A stretch of 64,000 bases of DNA from Sanghuangporus weigelae (taxonomy: Eukaryota > Basidiomycota > Agaricomycetes > Hymenochaetales > Hymenochaetaceae), in contig CP137329.1 in the NCBI GenBank assembly GCA_033182465.1, forward strand, positions 744,001 to 808,000, given 5' to 3'. The position numbers and the translations under genes were made by a program. The notes under the pieces were generated by a model. It did no database searches. It was not told the DNA's origin and saw only the letters and a program-made list of their open reading frames with translations. Position 1 is the first letter of the stretch. Every line of letters begins with the position of its first letter. Shown here in pieces: positions 18,919 to 30,025 of the stretch.

Positions 18919-21246
18919 TTATATCAATATCGATTGATTTCGTAACACATTAAGAGATGCAAAATAAGTGGAGGTATGAATAAAAGATAAGGAGTGATGG
19001 ATATTAGATACGAACCGTTCCTCGTCGCACCCATACGCCTTTGGCGTAAGCTTGATGACTGTGTGTAGCGGAATCTTGATATAAGGCAGATCGGCTGGTG
19101 GGAGGTCGTGGAAATACGCGTATCTGTAAAGCCGTGGGTTAGTATTATCGAAGACAAGAACGATGACAAGAAGACGACTCTTTCCCGAGCCGAGTATGAT
19201 TTGCGGAAGAATGTAGGGATTGGGGAGGACGAGGAGGACGTAACTTACAAACAGCGCAGGATAGCTTGATGCCCAACGATGAGGATGTTCTCTTGCCGTT
19301 CGAGTTCCATAATGACTGGCTCGAGCCGGACAACGACGTCCCGATAAGACTCCCCTCCTACAAGATGAATCAGATATGAATCACCACAAGCAAAACAAAA
19401 CACGTGAGAGTTGAGACGCACCTCGATATCGGTAGTTGAACTTATCATCGTCCCTCGCTTCGAAATCTTCCGGGTATTTCTCCTATAGTCATTCGTCGTG
19501 ACGTTAAATTTGGAGATGCTAGATGAAAGCGATCCTACTGAAATGGGACGAACCTCAATCTCATCATACGTCATCCCATCACAAACACCAGCGTCAAGCT
19601 CATCGAGGGACTTCCACGTGAGCTTCGGATACGGAAGGTATTGCGCAGTTTGGATCGTCCGTTGCAGAGTTGAGGTCCACACCTTTCGATCAAAAAAAAA
19701 GAAAGAAAATCATATCAGAACTCCTGTAGAGTGGCGAAGATGTCAAAGGGATACGGACTGTCAATGGAGCGTCGCCGATGTTATCGGTTATGAGAGCAGG
19801 TAGTGCGTTGGCGTATTGCATCCCACGTTCTGAGAGTGGGGAGTCACCGCCAATTTTGCCTTCGACGTTGAATTGGGACTCTCCATGCTAGAATACAGTG
19901 GAGACTCCATTAGAGCCTACAAGATAAAATCGAAATATACATAGTACATACCCTTGAGAAGAAAATACTCCTCGGTTTGATATGCAAATTCATCAGATAA
20001 AATGCAATCCGGCTCTGGAGGTATCCGTGTATATGCGCCAGCGTCACCTCCCTCCCGACATCCGTGATCTTGAGATAACTCAACCTAGATTCAGTCCTGT
20101 CGTTGATCGTTTCGTACACGCGTTCGTACTCGGCGATGCGCCGGAGGAAGTCAGCCTTGGCCTTCTCACGCGACATGTGTGCGTAGTCTGGGTCACCGGA
20201 AGAGACTTTGAGCGCGACGTTGGAGTCGATGAGGGCTTGGTCGGTACAGATGGACTCAAGGAAGATGACTTTGATACCTGGTTCGCGGGACACGCGGGCG
20301 GAGATCTTTTGTCTGGGGATACATTGGTGAGAGGGGATCTGAGGGGGAGATTATGGAGACGGACCGACGGCTTACTGTGCTGTTCGTTGCGTCTGTACAA
20401 TCATACCTGAGCTGAGACTCTTTCTCTATCATGAAGGAGGAGTTATAGTACCGTGTATACCGACGTTTCCTCCGTCTTTGAGCCATTGGATAAGCATCTC
20501 CAGACTGTCTTCAGCAAGCTGGTCCCGAATTCTCGTCGCTTGTTCGTTGTTATAGCTAAAATACTCTGATGTATGCGCTTCTTTGATCCCACTCCTACAG
20601 ATAAGAAGTCAGACAATTAAACGAATAGTTGTAGTGCTCTAGGAGGCGCACTTCTTTGCCCTTTCTCGAGCCCTTGATCGTCGTAGCTGCCCGACGTTAA
20701 AGACCTGCACGACCATGTTAATCAAAGTACCTTCCGTTGGAAAGCAGAAAGACATACTTTCACGTCGTACTCGAGCCACTAAAACATACATCGAGGTCAG
20801 CATCATCCTCTAAACCCAACATGTGTCTTACCTTCAAATACCTCATTAATTTGTTACTGAGATACGACTTTCCCCTCGCTGGTAAACCAACCATCGCAAG
20901 TACGATCTTCGCCTCGGAGTAATCAGGCTTTGCGACTACATGATGATCATTGCACACTGAGCAAAACCGATGCATATAGTCAAAACGAATGTCGACGTAC
21001 CCTTGTTCCCGATACCTGAGACCCCATACGGAGGTGTCACAGCTGGAACTGGAGACCCTACCGGCACAGGAGTAGGTTTTCTGCTTGCACCGGATGTCTC
21101 ATCAAAGCGCTTCAGCCTGTAATGAAGATTCGGATGAAGATTGAGCTGTATGAAGCATTGATTGACACGAACATTGGATTCCCCGCGCTGAAGAACGGCT
21201 GCTGAGGAGTTGGTGCTACTTTAGCCGGTTGTTCTGCTGCAGCCAT
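18919..21246 (-). CDS. 6-phosphofructo-2-kinase / fructose-2,6-bisphosphatase
   Basis: This bifunctional cytosolic enzyme makes and removes fructose 2,6-bisphosphate, the regulator of glycolysis and gluconeogenesis. The frame starts at MAAAEQPAKVAPTPQQP (21246). The kinase domain shows the P-loop MVGLPARGKSYLSNKL, KVFNVGQLRR and IHDATNSTVSRRQKI. The phosphatase domain starts with a HGES motif and has TSTLQRTIQTAQYLPYP, RGGESYRDVV and IVGHQAILRC. The gene has many short introns; one near 20300-20350 uses the uncommon donor GTCCGT, chosen because only it keeps the phase. The C-terminus after KAYGCDEERF is less certain, and the stop at 18919 assumes no further intron. It is divergent from the phosphatase gene at 21604. 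Confidence 0.85.
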
Positions 21247-21603
21247 CGTGGTAGGGACTTGAAGTGATGAAGATAGCAAGTGGCTGAGCCCAGTTCGTGA
21301 TTTCGCGATTTCAGAATGAATAAAAGAGAAAACTACTGCAAGGTGGGCTTCTTCCTCGACGATGGCGAGTCGACTACAGTAAAATGCTCTATATTTCGAA
21401 GATTCAAGACGATGTCTAACGTCTAGCCTCGGCAGTAAAGTTGGGAGTTGAAAGCAAAGCAGGAGAATGAGCGCGGCGTCACGAAGACCACGGAGGCGAG
21501 CGAGCAATAACTTGAATTGCAGTTGCCGGAACAGCCCGGTCCCGCATAGTCCGCGCACATTCTTCCTCTCCTTCCTTACTCATCGTCACTCACAGCGACA
21601 ACG
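21247..21603. promoter_or_regulatory. Divergent promoter region, PFKFB and 4-nitrophenylphosphatase
   Basis: A 357-bp gap separates the two starts and must hold both promoters. No obvious TATA box or repeated motif was recognised. Confidence 0.4.
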
Positions 21604-22955
21604 ATGACCGCAACGACGAACGGCGTATCCAGCACCAAACCCAGCAGTCCTCGTCGGTTGCACGCACCACAAGACTACGCTGACGTCCTCGACAACTACG
21701 ATACCTGGCTGTTTGACTGTGATGGTGTGCTTTGGCGCGGGACCACGCTTATTGACGGCGCGCGCGAGTTCCTCCAGCTTTTGCGTTCTAAAAGTCTGTT
21801 CGTCCCTTTTCTTTCGTACATTCATATCGTGTTAATTTCACTGAATCTATGCTTTGCTGCGATTTGTGATGTGCAGAGAAGAGCGTCATTTTTGTGACGA
21901 ATAATGCTGCCACTTCACGCCCGTCTTACAAGAAGAAATTCGACAAGCTGGGGATTGAGGCGCATGTCGTATGTTCCTTCGAGGATATAAATCCTTCTTC
22001 ATTGATTAACAGGTTCATCGTGCCTGGAATAGGACGAGATATTCGGTTCAGCATTAGCAGCAGCCGTCTACCTATCCACAGTGATCAACTTCCCGAAGGA
22101 CAAGAAGGTATTCGTCATCGGCATGGAAGGTCTTGAGGAAGAACTGCGCGAGGAGGGGATCTCGTTCGTTGGCGGAACAGTACGTATGCTGGTCCTTTCC
22201 TGTACTTCCACCATACTTAAACGAAACGCGTGTGTGCTTAGAACCCCGAAGACAACACCCTCGCGCCTTTCAACCCGACATCCTACACACCCGACCCAAG
22301 CATCGGCGCTGTTCTTTGCGGTCTCGACACTGCCATCAACTACACCAAGCTGAGCAAGGCCTTCATTCACCTCCATACAGACCCGACGTGTCTGTTCCTC
22401 GCTACGAACGAGGACAGCACGTACCCCGCACAGGGAGGGGTACTGCTTCCCGGTGCGGGTGCCATTAGTGCCCCGCTTAGGTTCGCACTTGGGAAGAATC
22501 CGGTATGCTTGGGCAAGCCGGAGAGCGTTATGTTAGATTGTATCAGGGCGAAGTGAGTGATGTAGAGATTCCTTGGAATTATTCGTGTATATCTGATTGT
22601 GGATTCTTTAATCCGTAGGCACCACTTCGATCCTCAACGAACAATCATGGTTGGCGACCGACTCAACACCGACATTCTCTTCGGCAAACAAGGCGGTCTC
22701 GCCACATTGCTCGTCCTCACAGGTACTATCTATAACGTCTCCCTCCTGTATGTTATTGACGATTTTTTCCGCCCACGCCATTAACCTCTTCCTCAACTCT
22801 CGGCGACCATTCCCTGCTGATCATTCTTGGGATGGTATCCCGAAGGCATCGCAAAAGAAACGGACCTCCTGCCCGAGAACCACCCGCCGGCGTTACCTGA
22901 CTACGTCACGAATTCAATCGATGACCTGAGGAAAGCAGAAAAGTTGTATAACTAG
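21604..22955 (+). CDS. 4-nitrophenylphosphatase / phosphoglycolate phosphatase (HAD superfamily)
   Basis: A haloacid-dehalogenase phosphatase of the Pho13/PGP group, thought to clear toxic side products of glycolysis such as 2-phosphoglycolate. Motif I is [12 protein letters not shown] with the nucleophile Asp. Motif II is [11 protein letters not shown], the Lys motif is [11 protein letters not shown] and motif IV is [11 protein letters not shown]. The cap region carries SVIFVTNN...KLGIEAH and [14 protein letters not shown]. Five or more short introns interrupt the gene, and the last exon ends [11 protein letters not shown]. It is convergent with metacaspase 2. Pho13-like genes are usually single copy in fungi. 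Confidence 0.88.
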
Positions 22956-23252
22956 AGCACGAGATCCATTAGAGATTGGAATCGATTTATCATAGAAGCA
23001 TTCACATATTGCATGTACGTACTGCAAGTCCGGCAGTGATGGATGCTCGATGTAGACGCGTGTACCTTACTTTCGTGATGTGTTGGTTATTTGAAATAGA
23101 ATGTATTAGAAGATCGGAATAGATTGTTTAGATTTCGTAGTCGGGTAGTGATAAAAATAAGACAGACGAAGTCGAGGAAGGAATCCACAGCAAAGAGTAC
23201 ATGGAGAAAATACATTTCAACAAATACTGTACTTCGTGTAAGACTAACAGCC

Positions 23253-26200
23253 CTACACGTAAACCTTCTTCCTTTCCGGTTCCTACACACGAGTTATTCT
23301 CAGTTCTACCACCTTACAACATTCACAAGAGAATGACACTTACGAATTCTATCGTAGATGATAGCTGCGCGACTTGAGACCTCTCGCTCATAATGGTTCT
23401 GAAGAGCAAAAAAAAAGGATTAAAGAGAAGAAGGAAGGGAAAGTCAGTCTCCTGTGACTTCTTATTTTCACGAAGGGATATAGAGAATCGGGGAAAGGAC
23501 GTGACGACTCGAATAACTTACCTGATTCTATCGAGTAATTCCTCGTACGTATAGTCGACGAGAGTGGTCGTCGAACGAGTCTTCATAGTTGCAGATGGGT
23601 TTTGATCCCCGTTCTTCTCTTTCAAGAGGTCACCTGCACCACAAAGGGAGAAAACATTAGTTCGTTGCATTCATTCCCATCGCTATGGTCAAACAGCATC
23701 AGAGCGCTGATTAAGGAAGGAACTTACGATTAGCCTTGATGAACGCCTACAGACACGGAGAAGAGCCAGTATCAGTACGTGCATAGAAAGAAAGTCAAGA
23801 TAAGGTGGAACACGATAACTCACAGAACTCATAGCCCCAACAGCCGTCCCTCTGATCTTTGTGTCCGCGCTCGTTTGCGTATCTTGACAACCACTCCACA
23901 GGATCTGGGAAAGGTTGCATCAAAAACCTCAGAGGCTCAGCCAAGAAGCCTTGGAATGACCCACGATCGCGCCATTATTTAGCATCTCGATCTCCTCTGC
24001 GGTGTATTGCTTTCGGAAGTCCACCTTTGTCATATGACCATTGGCGAGCTATTGATTCAGACGGGATGTCAGAGCTGGTGGATTTTGAAGGTCGCTGAGA
24101 AAAAGCGTACCGTGTAAGGTAGGTCTGGGCAGACGTAGAAAACGAGACACCATCACAGTGTTGTTGTCAGTTACTTAAAATGCTGTGAGAACGCGTGGAG
24201 TGATCTCTTACCGAGAACTGAACCAGAATGACAAGACTGATACGTGAAATGAGACGGTCGAAGGATCAATGTTGTGTTCATTGGAAGTGGGTAAGAGCAA
24301 TGATTGTACGCACGTCAAAAAGAGCCTGCCACATTCATTTGATATGATAGGAATTTAGCAAGTGATTCTGAAGTATAACAAGCTTAAAGAAGTGCACTCA
24401 CGGTAAGTTGCGAACCCTTGGGAATCCTGGCCTGTTTAAATAAGGTGATGTTAAGGCATAATTTCCAATTGGGTAAAAAGTGAAATAGAAAATAAGAAAC
24501 GGAACGTACGAGGATCCTGTGCATTTCCTACGAAAAGATGATAACGTTCGATCTTAGTGTTAGTATCTAAGACCCTTGTAACTAAAACTTCCGATCAGAA
24601 TACTCACGTCGTCGACTATCATGCCCTTAGACATGCGTCTAAAATCCACCGGGTATATGCCTAATCATTAGAGAACCCAAGATTAGATGGTCGGAGGAGG
24701 CGATATGTTCGACGAGCCCAGCGAACGAAGGTACGTACATTCATCCTTCCCATCCAGTTCGTCACCTCCCCAATCCGGCGTCTGTCCACCGTGTCCAGAA
24801 TCTTTCAATCAAGCGTCAGCATTTCAGCAAATGTCAAGGTAAGCACTTGAAGCGAAGAAACTAAAGAAAAGGAGGAGAGAACTAAATCCTACAATGCAAG
24901 AACAAGTAATCTCCTGGCTCCGCTTTGCGCACGAATCTCTTCATATGCGTTTGGATATTCTTCTTTGTAGGTGACTTGAAGGGTTTGACGTCCATGAGAA
25001 TGTCGATGTTCTTGTCTTCATAGCCATTATCCTCTGAGAAGGGACAATGAGGCTTAGCTGAATCCAGGACCAAGGAGTAATAAGAGAAGGGAGGTAAGAA
25101 AGGAGACATACTGAGATAATTGTATATATTCTTGACATCGTTTCTACATCCTTTCAACTCGCCCTTCTGGCCCGAGTAATTGATACCGATCTAGAGGGGG
25201 AAAGATAAGTTCGTCTATGCTATGTAGACGCAGAGCACGTCGAGAACTTACAAGCAACGCTCTCTTGGTCCCTCCTCTCCATACCGGATCACTCGGGAAG
25301 ATCTGTGCTTTCATGTCCCTTTTATCCCTCTCAAATTCCGTCGGCATGCAATAGTGATCGTTTCTCCAAAATGCCTTCGTGTCGTTCTCCTTCAGATCCC
25401 TTTCGTCTACTTGTACACCTTGGTCTCTGACCTCCCCTCCTGCATCAATTGTTGAAGCACATCTCTTGCATAATACATCTTTGAAAGGAGAACTGCCGAG
25501 TCTTCTGTTGATGATGTCTTCCATTTCTTTCGTATATGGTTTGCCGAGAGGCCATGGTTGACCGCAGATGGGACAGGGTTCTTGAAGGGGATTTTGAAGG
25601 TCGACACGTTCACCCGTTTGGGGATCGACGTAGATTGGGAACCCACATATGGCGCATTTGGCCTCTACGTATTCTCCTGAGGGTTCGTTAGTACCTTGAG
25701 AAGTAAATTGGGTATCGGAGCCTAGTGTCGTGGCAGTTGTATCATTGAATGAATGCTCGTGACCATAATAATGATTGTGACCATCGGTAGGACCCTGTTT
25801 TGTTGTTTCTGGAATTTCTGCTTGGTCGCTGGTAAAATGAACATTCGTCTTGCCGGGTCGAGACTGAGAGGCCTGTGCGCCTTTATCCTTACTCGCTTGC
25901 TTCGTTGCTGCATCTGAGCGATACTCTGCAGCAAATGCAAGTCAGTATCAAGTAACAAAGCATATCGTATCCACAAACCTGTCGTCGATCTCCTTATAGA
26001 TTTCCGCCGTTCTGCTTTTGCGGAGTCTCTTTGTCCTTGTCCTTGTCGGAATCGTTCGGCCTCATTTCGATTCGGAACTTTCATCCTTTGAGTATTCCCC
26101 TCATCTTTCGTAGCTTTCTTCTTCCCTTTATTTTGGACCATATTATCTTCTTTCGCCGGAGATGGAGCTTCATCGATGAGTATTTCTGGGAGATTTGTCG

Positions 26201-26885
26201 ATGGCCCAGCTTCAGGCTCGTCATTAACCATTGTTTCTGGGACTGTTGAGAGATTTCCAGTGTCGTCCTTCATCTTTTCCTTTGGAGAACGCTTGCGCTC
26301 GCCTTCGTGATGAGAGTCAGGTGCAAGACGAGAGCTTTGCGGTTGTCGAATTGCTGTAGACGAAGTAGCTGTCCTTCCGTGCTTCAGAGATTCAGCCTTT
26401 GTTTTCTTGCCACTAGGACTAGGAAACTTAGACTTCTGAGACGTCTCCTCCCTACCTACGGCAAGTTTACCAGTTCGTTTCTGAGACTCGGCTGGACTCG
26501 CTTTTGTGGGTTGGTCATTCTCAGTCTTCGCTGCATGAGTACCCTTAAGTCCAGATTTTACATGGCCAAGGATTGATCCGAAGAGCCCTCCACCTGTGCC
26601 ATTCTCTGCTTGAACGAGCCATTAGTTCAAGCACAAAACGAAGAACTCGACTAGCCAACCTGCGTCCGTCTGCACCCCTTTCTTCTTGTCTTTCTCCTCT
26701 GGAGGACGGTGAGATGACGTTCCAGTAACATTTCCCTCTTTTCTTCTATGTTGGTCAGATGGAGGACGAGCTTTGAAGGAGTGTCAGCGGAAGAATAGCA
26801 ATGAAGAGTGAATCAACTCACATCGTACGGGTCTCTCCTGCCTCTTCGTTCCGTCTCCCGCACTACTACCTTGTGTTCCAGACAT
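23253..26885 (-). CDS. Type I metacaspase with long disordered prodomain (metacaspase 2)
   Basis: A cysteine protease paralogous to the gene at 16041-18303. From Met 26885 roughly 480 residues precede the catalytic part. They are Ser/Pro/Lys-rich and probably disordered, then carry a finger with CAICGF and CPICGQPWP and a further CKRC. The catalytic domain has KRALL-IGINYSGQKGELKGC, the His in SGHGGQTPDWGGDELDG, a 12-nt exon (24314-24325, ALFD) and the Cys exon SCHSGSVLDLPY. WSGCQDTQTSAD and GAMSSAF follow. The end is best read as QLSSTIEF joined through an intron (gtaagtgtc...tgtag) to EPERKKVYV, stop at 23253. Without that splice it would end at 23323. Some middle introns are unresolved. 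Confidence 0.85.
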
Positions 26886-27358
26886 CACAAGAGAGTGTCA
26901 GGTAAGGAGGGCATGTACCAGCAAACGAGGACCCGAGCAATAGAAAGGGAAGTTGGCACAAGAATCCAGGGACATAAGAGTCTCGCCACGACGGTGCGAG
27001 CAAAGTAAACAAGTATCGCAGTCTCGAGCTGGCCGCTGCGCGAGATTGCAATGAAGAAAGCCAAGATGTATTCTCCATCACTTGAGCTGTTCAGCTTCTC
27101 TTGACGATATCATAAATAGCGTAGATTCTTGAGAATCAAGAGCAAGCACAGAAAACGCAAGACGCCTGCGGGTACTTTCTTACGAGCAATTTGGGAACAA
27201 ATACAAAGTAGCTCTGCATTGAGCTCATATTCTCTATCGAATCCGTTAGAAAATTCGCGGTAGATGATGGATGAAGAAGATGGGCTGACGCCGCACGCGT
27301 GACCGGGTCGCTTGCCCGGCTCGCGACTTGACTTTGCACGGCGACGACGACTGCGACG
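26886..27358. promoter_or_regulatory. Divergent promoter region, metacaspase 2 and LCB1
   Basis: The two starts lie 473 bp apart on opposite strands. No clear core element was identified; a GC-rich cgacgacgac stretch directly precedes the LCB1 ATG. Confidence 0.4.
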
Positions 27359-29190
27359 ATGGATTCCGAGTCGTCTCAGTCTGTCCTCCTCTTCCTCACT
27401 TATGTGCTACACCTCGCTGAGGATGCTTTCTACAAGATCCCAGGCTCTGCTGTCGTTGCTCGCTATGTCAAATCGTCCCACCAGAACGATCCAGGTCGTA
27501 CTGTTCTAGAGCTCATCCTCTTCCTTTTTGCCGTTCGTACTTTGCTCCAGTCGCGTACTCGTGCCGACAAGAATTTCATAAAGTATACAGAAGAAGTAAG
27601 TTAGCTACTGCAGCTGTTTTCACTCGGCTTGTATTGAGAATGTTGGGCTTTTCTCGCGCATTTCTATCATGTGTAGGAAATCGACGAACTCGTAGACGAG
27701 TGGAACCCTGAACCGCTTGCTGCTCCTCTTGACGCTACCGAGCAGAGTGACTTCAATGCCATTCCGGTCATCCAAGGTGCCAACGGACCCAAGCCAAAGC
27801 TTCTAAGCAACGGGAAAACGGTCATCAATCTGGCCAGTTTCAATTTTGCTGGTCTGGCTGGTAACGAACACATCAAGGAGCGTGCTATTGAAACCCTCCG
27901 AAAATATGGTCTGGGAAGTTGCAGCCCGCCTGGGTTCTATGGCTCTCTTGGTACGTTTATTTTTTTCATCGTTAAAAGTAGGTTTGTAACGATTTCATGC
28001 GATTTAGATGTACACATGCAACTCGAACGGGACATCGCCGATTTTCTTGGTACAGAAGACTGCATCCTCTACTCCCAAGATTTCACGACACCTGCATCCG
28101 TTATTGGAGCTTTCTGTAAACGTGGTGATGTGATCATAGCGGATAGAGGTATTAACTTCGCTCTGCAAAAGGGTTTACAAATCTCCCGCTCGACTGTGCG
28201 CTGGTACGATCATAATGATTTGAAGAGTCTTGAAGACGTCCTGCAAAGCGTCGAGAAGGAGAGGAGGAAGAAGAGATTGCCTCTTACCAGACGGTTTATT
28301 GTTACGGAGGGTATTTTTGAATTCGATGGCGCTCTTTTGGATTTGCCTAAAGTCGTGAGTCCTGAATTTTCAGTCTGAGTCAGATGACTTTACTAATCAC
28401 TAAACTCCCGAAAACATAGATTGAACTCAAGGAAAAGTACAAATTCCGTCTTGTCCTCGATGAATCTTTCTCCTTTGGGACAGTTGGTCGAACCGGTCGC
28501 GGACTCACTGAGCTCTACAACGTCCCCGCTCCTTCCGTCGACATGATCATTGGGTCTGTGTCCAAATCTCTTTGTGCAAGTGGAGGTTTCTGCGCTGCCG
28601 CCCGTATCATAACAGAACACCAACGGATCAATGGCACTTCATTCGTCTTTTCGGCTGCTATGCCACCTTTACTCGCTGTGGCTGCGTCAGAGGGGATTAG
28701 TATTCTGAGAGATACTCCAAGCGTGATGGAGGGTTTGAGGGAGAATATCAGAGTTATTAGGACTGTGCTTGAGAGATTAGAGTGTATAACTATCGCTTCG
28801 CACCCTGCGAGTCCGATCATACACATCTACGTCAAATCTCCTAGTGCGAACTCACTTACTCCTCCTTCCCCGGATACTCCCGCCCCATCATCGTCTAAAT
28901 CTTCCCCGCACGCGCACGGAGGGAAGAGCAATCCATCGTCCGTCATACCCTCTTCCCCACCCAAGTTCAATCTTCACGAAGAAGAGAGGCTCCTCCAGCA
29001 AGTCGTCGAAGAGTGCTTGGCGCAGGGTGTCATGCTTACGCGCGCTAAGCACTTGCATGGACTAGAGTATTACGACCCCCGCCCAAGTATCCGCTTGGCT
29101 GTTACTGTTGCGCTGTCGAAGAAGGACTGCGAGAAGGCTGTGGGCGTTGTGAAGAATGTGCTTATTAAGGTCTTGGGGAAGAGGAGGTAG
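27359..29190 (+). CDS. LCB1: Serine palmitoyltransferase subunit 1 (LCB1)
   Basis: The regulatory partner of LCB2 in the first step of sphingolipid synthesis at the ER. Four exons (27359-27595, 27677-27950, 28008-28354, 28420-29190) give 542 residues. A hydrophobic N-terminal stretch (VLLFLTYVLHL and LELILFLFAV) is the likely membrane anchor. LCB1 signatures are NFAGLAGNEHIKERA, PPGFYGSLDVHMQLE, DESFSFGTVGRTGRG (Ser where catalytic relatives have His) and GLEYYDPRPSIRLAV. A Ser/Pro-rich insert of about 45 residues lies before EEERLLQQVVEE. Unusually, residue 335 is Lys (GSVSKSLCASGGF), aligning with the cofactor Lys of LCB2, which LCB1 proteins normally lack. Confidence 0.92.
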
Positions 29191-30025
29191 ATGAATGTAT
29201 GTATGATCAGATGGATCAATAGACCGAAGGTATTGGAATTCACTCGTACTTTGCGCACATTTTGGCTCCTACGAACGATCCCCAATTTTAGAGGTTGTCT
29301 TTATTTGTACTTAATTCTTTATTAATAGACTGAATGTTATTGACTCGAAACCCTCTTTTTGCCAGACATGGCAATCTGGAACGCAAAATAATGTGGGGAT
29401 CCGGTGATATTTTGGCTGTATTCTCGATTGCGCGCTTAGGGTACCTACAGCTCTGTTCTTACTGTCTCCATATCCTGCAAACTTTTCTCTTACTATATTC
29501 TCGTATGTATGCAACTGCGTATTTCCTCATTCTCTGGAGTTTATAGGTGTGAACTCTCAACACCATACTATGAACTGGGAAATTAAATAAGACAAAAACC
29601 GTGTTCATTTTAGACATACGATATAATTCTAAGTGATGCGAGTGAGAGCGAGCGAGCACGGACGCTACGTAAATAGAGAGTGCGTCGAGAATGTCCGGGA
29701 GATCCTAGGAAGAGATAGAAATGTGTATGTGGTGCGTACTAGGTACTTACTATGAGGGTACAGAAAGCATAGCTAATTGTCTGAGAACTAAAGGTAAAGA
29801 GAGAACAATTAAATGATCATAAGACTGAGGGGAAAGAGTGACCGACGAAGAAAGCATATCGAATCAAATCGATGTCATGAAAGAGAGAAGGAAGGAAAAT
29901 GAAGCACTATCCGTACAGAATCAATGTCACTGTCCTACGAGAAGTCCGAAACTACGTATTCATGGCCATGATATGATATAGAGTGAAATGGAGGATAAGA
30001 AGCAACACAACGCGAACTGCAAGAC
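29191..30025. other. Convergent intergenic region
   Basis: About 835 bp between the 3' ends of LCB1 and the chitin synthase gene. It is AT-rich, with short unsupported frames only; I see no gene. Confidence 0.45.

Noticed and set aside
16041-26885. A functional cluster of metacaspases with PFKFB and phosphatase
   Set aside because: These are widely conserved housekeeping genes on mixed strands, and nothing in the sequence links them beyond proximity.
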